From: Rhodopseudomonas palustris
GTDB taxonomy: Bacteria; Pseudomonadota; Alphaproteobacteria; Rhizobiales; Xanthobacteraceae
Length of the DNA: 64,000 nt
Direction of reading: 5' to 3'
Assembly (NCBI RefSeq): GCF_003591005.1
Contig: NZ_QYYD01000007.1
Coordinates: 143,631 to 207,630, forward strand
A program made the position numbers and the translations under genes. The notes beneath the pieces were generated by a model that was not told the origin of the DNA, did not search any database, and worked only from the letters and a program-made list of their open reading frames with translations. This document shows positions 37,569 to 44,829 of the stretch, piece after piece. The stretch's first letter is position 1. Each line of letters opens with the position of its first letter.

Positions 37569-39017
37569 CTACTGCGCCCCCAACCCGGAGATGGCTTGCA
37601 CCCGCCGCACCGGCGGCGGATTCCATTTGCCGGTCAGGGCGTCGGCTGCGGGGGCATAGAGGCGCATCACCAGATTGAACGGGCCTTTCGGCGCCGGCAG
37701 CCAATTGGCCTGCTTGTCGGGGCCGGGATTCGGGTTCTGGATCAGCAGGTCCAGCGAGCCGTCGGGATTCGGCTTCAGCGGCATCCAGCTCGACAGCGCG
37801 AAGCGGTCGAGCGCATTGGCGACCTGGAAGCCATCCGCATCGTACAGCGTCACCGACCAGAACGCGCGCGCCGGCGGCGTCGCGCCCTTGTCGAAATGCA
37901 GCACGTAGGCGCTGGAGCCGTCGAGCGGCTTGCCGGTGTCGTCGGCGAGATTCATCGGGTAGATCGCGTCTTCGGGAATGTTGGCGCCGAGCCCGACCTG
38001 GGCGACGATCGCGCGCTTCAGATAGTAGGACCCGTACACCCCCATTGTGTCGGTGTTCATGGTCCAGCCATTGGCGATCCGCGCCAGCGTCGGCACCTTC
38101 CAGGCCATCAGATGCTGGCCATCTTCCGGAGCACTGGCCAAAGCCTTGCGGACAACCGGATCGGACTTGTCGAGGTCGAAGCTTTTGCCGGGCTCGAGCC
38201 CGATCCGGCGGAGTTGCGCGATCAGCGGCTGGTCGGTGATGTGCGGCGGGTGCAGCTTGAGGAGTTCGGCCGCGGCCGCGAAGTAAGCGGCGGCCGGCAT
38301 CGTGTCGACCTGTTGCTTCGGCGGCGTCTTCATGTCGACACTCGGATCGATCGCGGCCGCGGCGGAGGGGGCGGCCGGCGGCGAAGCGGGTTTGCCCCAT
38401 TTTGACAGCGGCGTGACCGCGTAGCCGGCCTGGATGCGGTGCACCGCCGCGTAGTCCGGCGGGCCGTCGGTCTTGGTGCGTCCGATGGTCCAGACGATCG
38501 GCGTCGGCGCCTCGATGCGCTGCAACCCGGCCGGGACGGTGCCGGTCCAGCCGGGCGGCGTCACCAGGTAGTTCTGCGCGGCCGTTCCGGTGGTGCGCCA
38601 GCCCGGCGACGCGAACACGTCGGTCCACATATCGAGCATCGGCAACAGATAGTAGCGGCCGCCGGTGTCCGGCGCCGACACCACCATCGGCTCGCGCGTC
38701 AGATCCAGCCAGGCGACCGAATACAGCGTGTCGAAATTCGGCCGCACCACCGTCTTGAAATCCGCCGGCGGATAGGCCGGCACGTTGACGAAGCTGTTCA
38801 TCGGCCCTTTGCCGAATTCCTTGCCGGGCTCGATGTTGGTCGACTGCTTGCGGGTGATGTCCATCGTCAGCAGCGGATAGAAGTACAGATAGGCCTCGAC
38901 GCCGATGGCGTGGGCCTCCTGCTCGCTTATCGGGGACGGTTGGGCTTGCGCCGGAACTGCGGTCATCAGTAGCGCCGTGGCCATCGCCGCGAACGCTGCT
39001 TGGGTACGCCGTATCAT
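37569..39017 (-). CDS. exported DUF1254/DUF1214 protein
   Basis: A 482-residue secreted protein with an N-terminal signal peptide (MIRRTQAAFAAMATALLMTA, cleavage near AQA). The DUF1254 part shows YLYFYPLLTMDITRKQSTN, FVNVPAYPPADFKTVVRPNFDTLYSVAWLDL and YYLLPMLDMWTDVF; the DUF1214 part shows GANIPEDAIYPMNLADDTGK, YVLHFDKGATPPARAFWSVTLYDADGF and LDLLIQNPNPGPDKQANWLP. Function of the family is unknown. The ATG at 39017 has GGGAGGAT upstream. A proline/alanine-rich insert lies in the middle (SPPAAPSAAAAIDPS). Confidence 0.88.
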   Translation of the reverse strand: MIRRTQAAFAAMATALLMTAVPAQAQPSPISEQEAHAIGVEAYLYFYPLLTMDITRKQSTNIEPGKEFGKGPMNSFVNVPAYPPADFKTVVRPNFDTLYSVAWLDLTREPMVVSAPDTGGRYYLLPMLDMWTDVFASPGWRTTGTAAQNYLVTPPGWTGTVPAGLQRIEAPTPIVWTIGRTKTDGPPDYAAVHRIQAGYAVTPLSKWGKPASPPAAPSAAAAIDPSVDMKTPPKQQVDTMPAAAYFAAAAELLKLHPPHITDQPLIAQLRRIGLEPGKSFDLDKSDPVVRKALASAPEDGQHLMAWKVPTLARIANGWTMNTDTMGVYGSYYLKRAIVAQVGLGANIPEDAIYPMNLADDTGKPLDGSSAYVLHFDKGATPPARAFWSVTLYDADGFQVANALDRFALSSWMPLKPNPDGSLDLLIQNPNPGPDKQANWLPAPKGPFNLVMRLYAPAADALTGKWNPPPVRRVQAISGLGAQ

Positions 39018-39158
39018 GTCCTGATCCTCCCTCGTCAAACTCCGAGGAAGCAGGATGGTGGCGGACCCGGTACGCGTTCCTTGATCAAGGTCAAGCAACG
39101 CAACGCCAGCGGCTACCGAAACGCTCGTCCTGGTAATCGTACGAGGCGGACGATGGCG

Positions 39159-39848
39159 TTACTGGCGCAGCATGATCAGCGGATCGGCGCTGTCGGGGCT
39201 TCGGCGCCATTGCGCGTTATCGTCGGCTTCGAACCGCCAGGTCTCGCCCGACGGCGCCATCAGCAACAGCGCGCCGCGCTCCAGCCGCCACATCGTCGGC
39301 GCGAAGGCCGCCACCGGCTGCTCGCAGCGCGGCTTGAGATAGGCCTCGAAATTGTCGGCCATGGACGCTTCGTTGTTGGTCAACGTCAGGCCGCAGATCG
39401 GCCTCCCGTTGCCGCGCACCATCGACCAGTCGCCGATCATCTGGTCCATCGATTTGGCCAGCGATCGCGCCGCCACCAGGTTCTGCAGGATGTAGACGCC
39501 CTCGTTGGCGCGCAGGCCTTCGAAGATGCCGCTCTCCACCTCGGTGAAGTCGATCACCGGGTCGCCTGCCGCGGTTTCGAGCCGGACGATGTCAAGACCC
39601 TTCACGGTCCAGGCGACGATGTCCTTGGTGAACGGCAGCGCCGCGGCGCAGCCGGCTTCGAGCTCCAGCTTCATGCCCTGCGGCGTCGGCGCCGGGTCTG
39701 GCTTCAGCGTCACCACGCAGGTCTTGCTGCGCTCGGTGGTGGACAGCTCCCACTGCCCGATCATGCCTTTCTTCAGCGTCGAAGCGTCTTGAGCTTCGGC
39801 CGCGCCCGCCGCGAGCAGCATCAATGCCATCCCGAGACGCGCCAGCAT
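39159..39848 (-). CDS. exported protein with two AprI/Inh-like domains
   Basis: A 229-residue exported protein (signal peptide LARLGMALMLLAAGAAEAQ). It appears to hold two copies of the AprI/Inh metalloprotease-inhibitor fold: MIGQWELSTTERSKTCVVTL to about residue 115, and MIGDWSMVRGNGRPICGLTL to FEADDNAQWRRSPDSADPLI at the end. Each has the W after the first strand and a Cys pair that could bridge. Classical Inh proteins are single-domain periplasmic inhibitors of serralysin-type proteases. No such protease is in the window. It starts one base before the hydroxyacid dehydrogenase stop, so the two are in one transcript. Confidence 0.75.
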   Translation of the reverse strand: MLARLGMALMLLAAGAAEAQDASTLKKGMIGQWELSTTERSKTCVVTLKPDPAPTPQGMKLELEAGCAAALPFTKDIVAWTVKGLDIVRLETAAGDPVIDFTEVESGIFEGLRANEGVYILQNLVAARSLAKSMDQMIGDWSMVRGNGRPICGLTLTNNEASMADNFEAYLKPRCEQPVAAFAPTMWRLERGALLLMAPSGETWRFEADDNAQWRRSPDSADPLIMLRQ

Positions 39849-39849
39849 G

Positions 39850-40836
39850 TCACCGCTCCTTGACGGGGGTTTCGGCGATCGGCGTCAGCGGCGGCTTGCC
39901 GGTGAACCATGCCTTGAGATTGTCGACCACCAGTTGGTCCATCGCATTGCGCGTCACCACCGATGCCGAGCCGATATGCGGCAGCAGCACGACGTTGCCG
40001 AGCGTGCGCAGCTCTTCGGGCACGTTCGGCTCGTCCGCGAAAACATCGAGTCCGGCCGCCAGGATGGTACCGGATTTCAGCGCCGCGATCAGTGCGGCTT
40101 CGTCCACCACCGAGCCACGGGCGACGTTGATCAGCACGCCGCGCGGGCCGAGCGCGGCCAGCACCTCGGCGCTGATCAGCTTGTTGGTGGCGGCGCCGCC
40201 CGGGGTGATCACCACCAGCGTGTCGACCTCCTTGGCCATCGCGATGAGGTCCGGATAATGCTGATAGGCAACGCCGGCGGCCGGCTTGCGCGAGTGATAC
40301 ACCACCGGCACGAGCGACGCGTCGAGCCGCCGCGCGATCGCCTGGCCGATCCGGCCCATGCCGACGATGCCGACCTTGCGGTCGCGCAGCGAACCGGCGC
40401 TGAGCGGATAGGGCTGGGTCGCCCACAGCCCGGCGCGGACATATTTGTCGGCGCGGATGAATTCGCGCAACGTGGCGATCAAGAGGCCCAGCGCGGTGTC
40501 GGCAACTTCTTCGGTCAGCACGTCGGGGGTGTTGGTGACCATGACGCCATGCTGCGCCGCCCATGCGGCGTCGATGTGGTCGTAGCCGACGCCGAACGAG
40601 GATACGATTTCGAGCTCGGGAAAGCGCGACAGCACCGCGGCGCTGGTCGGTACCAGGCCGGTGACGGCGACGCCGCGGATGCGCGCGCGCACGTCATCGG
40701 ACAGCGTCTCGAGGTCGGCCTGCTGTTCGCAGCGATGCAGCGCAAAACCGGCGGGAAAGCCTTCGTCGACCACCGGTTTGCGCGGCCCGTAGATCAATAC
40801 ATCGATCGTGTCCGCCGACCCTGCATCCCCGGCCAT
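39850..40836 (-). CDS. D-isomer-specific 2-hydroxyacid dehydrogenase
   Basis: NAD(P)-dependent reductase or dehydrogenase of 2-oxo/2-hydroxy acids, 328 residues. Seen: VSSFGVGYDHIDAAWAAQHG, NTPDVLTEEVADTALGLLIA, the Rossmann motif KVGIVGMGRIGQAIARRL, catalytic Arg in LINVARGSVVDEAALIAAL, Glu in LDVFADEPNVPEEL and His in VVLLPHIGSASVVTRNAMD. It fits the glyoxylate/hydroxypyruvate reductase branch. The ATG at 40836 has AGGGAG six bases upstream. It follows the ABC permease by ten bases, so it is likely part of that operon. Confidence 0.92.
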   Translation of the reverse strand: MAGDAGSADTIDVLIYGPRKPVVDEGFPAGFALHRCEQQADLETLSDDVRARIRGVAVTGLVPTSAAVLSRFPELEIVSSFGVGYDHIDAAWAAQHGVMVTNTPDVLTEEVADTALGLLIATLREFIRADKYVRAGLWATQPYPLSAGSLRDRKVGIVGMGRIGQAIARRLDASLVPVVYHSRKPAAGVAYQHYPDLIAMAKEVDTLVVITPGGAATNKLISAEVLAALGPRGVLINVARGSVVDEAALIAALKSGTILAAGLDVFADEPNVPEELRTLGNVVLLPHIGSASVVTRNAMDQLVVDNLKAWFTGKPPLTPIAETPVKER

Positions 40837-40846
40837 CTTGGCTCCC

Positions 40847-41632
40847 TTACGGTTCTTGTTCCAAGGCGCTCTCATGCCAGCGCCGCAGCAACAGATGCGA
40901 CACCAGTGCCAGCGCTGCGTAAATCACAATGCCCGCCACCGACAGCAACAGCAAGGCGGCGAACATGCGCGGAATGTTGAGCCGGTAGCCGGATTCCGCA
41001 ATCCGGTAAGCCAATCCCGAACCCGCGCCGGCCGAGCCCGCAGCGATCTCGGCCACCACCGCGCCGATCAGCGACAGGCCGCCGGCGATGCGCAGGCCGC
41101 CGAGCATGTAGGGCAGCGCCGCCGGCAGCTTCAGCCGCCACAGCGTCTGCAAAGGCGACGCGCCGTACAGACGGAACAGCCCGGCGAGATTGCGGTCGAC
41201 CGAATTCAGCCCGAGCGTGGTGTTGGACAGCACCGGGAAGAACGCCACGATCCAGGCGCACACCACCACGGCGGTTTCCTGCGGCAGATAGATCAAGAGC
41301 AGCGGCGCGATCGCGATCACCGGCGTGACCTGCAGCACGATCGCATAGGGAAATAGCGCGACTTCCATCCAGCGCGACAGGTTGAACAACAGCGCCAAGA
41401 CGATGCCGCCTACCGCGGCGGCGACGAAGCCCTGCAGCGTGGTCCACAGCGTCGACAGCAGCGAGTCGAACAGTACCGGCCAGTCAGCGATCAGCGTCGA
41501 CAGCACCAACCCCGGGCCGGGCAGGATGTAAGGCGGGATCTGGTTGATCCGAACGATGAGATCCCAGCCGCCGACCACGACGGCGAGCACCAGCAGCGGC
41601 AGCAGGATGCGAAACAGCCGCGCCGCGCTCAT
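40847..41632 (-). CDS. ABC transporter permease, SsuC/TauC type
   Basis: A 261-residue BPD-type inner-membrane permease with about six helices: LFRILLPLLVLAVVVGGWDL, the family start IPPYILPGPGLVLSTLIADW, TLQGFVAAAVGGIVLALLF, VTPVIAIAPLLLIYL, and the EAA loop LFRLYGASPLQTLWRLKLPA followed by LPYMLGGLRIAGGLSLIGAV. The ATG at 41632 overlaps the ATPase stop by four bases (ATGA). It belongs to the binding protein-ATPase-permease import operon. Confidence 0.92.
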   Translation of the reverse strand: MSAARLFRILLPLLVLAVVVGGWDLIVRINQIPPYILPGPGLVLSTLIADWPVLFDSLLSTLWTTLQGFVAAAVGGIVLALLFNLSRWMEVALFPYAIVLQVTPVIAIAPLLLIYLPQETAVVVCAWIVAFFPVLSNTTLGLNSVDRNLAGLFRLYGASPLQTLWRLKLPAALPYMLGGLRIAGGLSLIGAVVAEIAAGSAGAGSGLAYRIAESGYRLNIPRMFAALLLLSVAGIVIYAALALVSHLLLRRWHESALEQEP

Positions 41633-42432
41633 CCGACCACCCGCGTGCCGCCGGTTGCAGCCAGCGCCAGCGAAACCTCCCGGCATTGCGCCGCGTAGTC
41701 CGCCGAGGTGCGGAACGCTTCGCCGCGCGGCTCCGGCGCATCGATACGAAACTCCGCGGCGATGCGCCCGGGCCGCGGCGACATCACCACCACGCGCTGC
41801 GACAGATACACCGACTCGAACACCGAATGGGTCACGAACAGCACGGTCTTGCCGAGGTCACGCCACAGCGCCAGCAGATCGTCGTTGAGGCGGAAGCGGG
41901 TGATCTCGTCGAGCGCCGCGAACGGCTCGTCCATCAGCAGGATGTCCGGATCGGTCACCAGCGCGCGAGCCAGCGACACCCGCATTTTCATGCCGCCCGA
42001 CAGTTCGCGCGGATAGGCGCCTGCGAAGTGCTCCAGTTCGACCCGCGCCAGCGCCGCTGCGACGCGCTGCGACGTCTCGTCCCTGGGCGTGTGCGCGAGG
42101 TCGAGCGGCAGCGCCACATTGGCGGTGATGCTGGCCCACGGCATCAGCGTCGGCTCCTGGAACACGAAGCCGATGGCGTGGCCGCCGCGCGGCGGCTTCG
42201 CCTCGCCGGCGACCTCGATGCTGCCGGAGGAGGGCGTCGCCAGGCCCGCGATCAGCCGCAGCGCCGTCGATTTGCCGCAGCCGGACGGGCCGAGCAGCGA
42301 TACGAATTCGCCGCGGCCGACGCCGAGATCGATCGGGCCGAGTGCCAGCACGCCGCTGTCGTAGGTCTTGGTGATCGCGCGCAACCGGATCGCATCCGCG
42401 TCCGAACTCACGACAGAATGCGGCACCGCCAC
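41629..42432 (-). CDS. ABC transporter ATPase, SsuB/TauB type
   Basis: A 267-residue ATP-binding subunit. Seen: Walker A LLGPSGCGKST (48-56 region), the Q-loop in IGFVFQEPTLMPWASITANV, signature LSGGMKMRVSLARALVTDPD, Walker B ILLMDEPFAALDEITRFRLN and the switch His in VLFVTHSVFESVYL. These sequences are typical of nitrate/sulphonate/taurine-type importers. Its start is four bases after the binding-protein stop, and it overlaps the permease by four bases, indicating one operon. Confidence 0.94.
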   Translation of the reverse strand: MAVPHSVVSSDADAIRLRAITKTYDSGVLALGPIDLGVGRGEFVSLLGPSGCGKSTALRLIAGLATPSSGSIEVAGEAKPPRGGHAIGFVFQEPTLMPWASITANVALPLDLAHTPRDETSQRVAAALARVELEHFAGAYPRELSGGMKMRVSLARALVTDPDILLMDEPFAALDEITRFRLNDDLLALWRDLGKTVLFVTHSVFESVYLSQRVVVMSPRPGRIAAEFRIDAPEPRGEAFRTSADYAAQCREVSLALAATGGTRVVG

Positions 42433-42436
42433 GATG

Positions 42437-43558
42437 CTACTTCTTCGGCCGCAGATCGACGCCGACGCCCTTGTTGGCGAATTGCAGCGTATAGGCGCGG
42501 CGGAAATCGAGATCGCGCGGCACCACGCCGGCGCGCGTCATCTTGTCGAAGAAGCTGGCGTAGCGCGTGTCGCTCATCGCGCCGATGCCGTTCTTCACCG
42601 CGTCGCCGGAATCGACGATGCCGTGCTGCTTCATTTTGTCGACCGAATAGGCCAGCATCTCGTCGGTCATTTCCGGGTTGAGCGATTTGATCATCGCATT
42701 GCCGGCGGAATTATCGCCATACAGATAGGTGTACCAGCCGATCATCGAGGCATCGACGAAACGCTGGATCATGTCGGGGTTCTTGTCGATCAGTTCGCGT
42801 CGCGTCTCGATCAGCGTCGAATAGCCGTCAAGGCCGTAATCGGCGAGCAGCAGCACGTTCGGCTTGAACTTGGCCTTCTGCTCGATCACGAACGGCTCGG
42901 AGGTGACGTAACCCTGCATGGCGGAGTTCTTGTCCATCAGGAAGGGCTGTGGATTGGACGTGTAGGGTTTGATCCTGGTTTCGTCGAAGCCGTATTCGGA
43001 TTTCAGCCACTGGAAGTAGCTGGTGATGCCTTCCTTGGACACGAACAGCGTCAGCCGTTTCAGGTCTTCGAGCTTTTCGACCTTGGATTCCGGGTGCGTC
43101 ACGAACACCTGCGGGTCCTTCTGGAACACTGCGGCGATCGCCACCACCGGAACGTTATTTGCGACCGCGTCGAACGATTGCAGCGTGTTGGCGGTCATGA
43201 AGAAATCGAGCTTGCCGGCCATCAGCAGCGCGCGGTTGTTGACGTTCGGGCCGCCCGGCAAGATGGTGACGTCGAGCCCGTAGGCCTTGTAGGTGCCGTC
43301 CGCGACCGCCTGGAAAAATCCACCATGCTCGCCCTCGGCGACCCAATTGGTGCCGAACGACACCTTGTCGAAGCCGCCGTCCGGCACTTTGCGGGCTGGC
43401 TGCGCCACCGGCGGCGCGGGCTTCTTCGGCGGCGGGGGCGGGGCGGGCGTCTCGGCCGGCTTTGCGGGTGCCGGCGGCGGCGAGGCGAGCGCCGGCAGCG
43501 CCAACGAGGCCGCGACGACGGCTCCGGTTAACGCTCGCAGCAGGAAGGCGGGGGGCAT
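42437..43558 (-). CDS. ABC transporter substrate-binding protein, NMT1/SsuA type
   Basis: A 373-residue periplasmic binding protein. Signal peptide (LLRALTGAVVAASLALPALA), then a proline- and alanine-rich linker (about 26-52) that is unusual for the family, then the NMT1/THI5-like domain: VSFGTNWVAEGEHGGFFQAV, GLDVTILPGGPNVNNRALLM, FFMTANTLQSFDAVANNVP, VAAVFQKDPQVFVTHPES, DLKRLTLFVSKEGITSYFQW, NPQPFLMDKNSAMQGYVTSE. Such domains bind sulphonates, nitrate, pyrimidine thiamin precursors or other small molecules. ATG at 43558 with CGGAG upstream. First gene of the operon; the ligand is unknown. Confidence 0.9.
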   Translation of the reverse strand: MPPAFLLRALTGAVVAASLALPALASPPPAPAKPAETPAPPPPPKKPAPPVAQPARKVPDGGFDKVSFGTNWVAEGEHGGFFQAVADGTYKAYGLDVTILPGGPNVNNRALLMAGKLDFFMTANTLQSFDAVANNVPVVAIAAVFQKDPQVFVTHPESKVEKLEDLKRLTLFVSKEGITSYFQWLKSEYGFDETRIKPYTSNPQPFLMDKNSAMQGYVTSEPFVIEQKAKFKPNVLLLADYGLDGYSTLIETRRELIDKNPDMIQRFVDASMIGWYTYLYGDNSAGNAMIKSLNPEMTDEMLAYSVDKMKQHGIVDSGDAVKNGIGAMSDTRYASFFDKMTRAGVVPRDLDFRRAYTLQFANKGVGVDLRPKK

Positions 43559-43687
43559 GATTGGACTCCGTCGTTCGTTTTGCCCCATGATGGGTGCGGC
43601 GAGGCGGCGCGGTTGTGTCCGGTCGAGGATTGATAGCGAAACAATGCCGGCATTTGAACCACCGATGCGAATGGCTGCCGCGCGCCG

Positions 43688-44500
43688 ATGACCCGAATGC
43701 CGCCCCACGATTGGACCGCGATCCGCTGGCCGGAGATCGAGGCCGCCGAGCCGGCGCGCTGGATCGCCGTGCTGCCGCTTGCTGCCACCGAACAGCACGG
43801 CCCGCATTTGCCGCTCGGCACCGACGTGCATATTGCCGAAGCCTATCTGGCGCGGGTCCGCGAACTGCTGCCGGCGGAGCTGCCGGTGACGTTTTTGCCG
43901 CTGCAGCCGGTCGGGCTGTCGCTGGAGCATCTGTCATTTCCCGGCACGCTGACGCTTCATACCGAGACCGCGCTGCGGGTTTGGACCGAGCTCGGCGACA
44001 GCGTGGCGCGTGCCGGCGTGCGCAAGCTGGTGATGGTGACCAGCCATGGCGGCAACAGCGCTGCCATGGGGCTGGTGGCGCAGGAGCTGCGGGTGCGCCA
44101 CGGCATGCTGGCGGTGACCACCGGCTGGGCGCGGTTCGGCACGCCGGACGGCTTGTTCGAGACCGACGAGCTGCGCCACGGCATCCATGGCGGCGCGATC
44201 GAAACCTCGATCATGCTGGCGCACGCGCCGGAGCTGGTGCGCACCGACCGTCTCCAGGACTTCCGGCCGACCACGCGCGCGATGGAGCGGGACTTCCGCT
44301 TTCTATCGGCGCAGCGGCCGGCGCCGTTCGCCTGGGCGGCGCAAGACCTGCATCCGAGCGGCGCGATCGGCGACGCCACCGGCGCCACCGCCGATAAGGG
44401 GCGACGGCTGCTCGACCATGGCGCGCGGACATTCTGCGAGTTGCTAGGCGACGTCGACCGCTTCGACCTCGGCGCCTTCGAGACAAAGCCGAAGGCCTGA
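43688..44500 (+). CDS. creatininase family amidohydrolase
   Basis: A 270-residue metal-dependent amidohydrolase. Marks: RWIAVLPLAATEQHGPHLPL followed by GTD (metal ligands), LSLEHLSFPGTLTLH, KLVMVTSHGGNSAAMGLVAQ, LRHGIHGGAIETSIML and the C-terminal HPSGAIGDATGATADKGRRL. The family includes creatininase, N-formyl-pyrimidine deformylases of riboflavin/deazaflavin synthesis and MftE-like peptidases; I cannot say which. It is divergent from, and 129 bases away from, the NMT1-type import operon, suggesting the transported compound is the amide or ring it opens. ATG at 43688; another at 43697. Confidence 0.9.
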   Translation: MTRMPPHDWTAIRWPEIEAAEPARWIAVLPLAATEQHGPHLPLGTDVHIAEAYLARVRELLPAELPVTFLPLQPVGLSLEHLSFPGTLTLHTETALRVWTELGDSVARAGVRKLVMVTSHGGNSAAMGLVAQELRVRHGMLAVTTGWARFGTPDGLFETDELRHGIHGGAIETSIMLAHAPELVRTDRLQDFRPTTRAMERDFRFLSAQRPAPFAWAAQDLHPSGAIGDATGATADKGRRLLDHGARTFCELLGDVDRFDLGAFETKPKA

Positions 44501-44829
44501 ACGCTGGCCTGCAAGCTGCCGCAGCAATGACCGTCCATCAGCCGGCAGCCGGGCAAAAGGTCGTGGCCAATCCGCCACGCCCGGCTGAGAGATGCGCATC
44601 GCTTGCTACATCATCGCACCGCGCGCTTGTGCCTTTGAACTATTCCAGAGTACAGGGTCGCGCACGCCGGATGATCAGCTTGGCGGCCAATTGCCGGCAT
44701 TGCTTCGATCCGAAGTCAAATCAGTGACAACGACCTCGACTATCGTCAGCTTGCGAGCTGCTCGCACATGCAACCAACTGATGAAGCGACAGCTCGTCGC
44801 ACGTAGTATTCTACCAGTCGGGTCATTTG
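44501..44829. other. gap upstream of the porin fusion gene
   Basis: 329 bases. Only short ORFs without protein character. The last 130 bases before the porin gene are less GC-rich (around agtcaaatcagtgacaacg and cacgtagtattctaccagt) and are the likely promoter region. No ribosome site stands out. Confidence 0.4.

Noticed and set aside
44527..44727. 66-codon ORF before the porin gene
   Set aside because: No protein character or ribosome site; lies in a probable promoter region.
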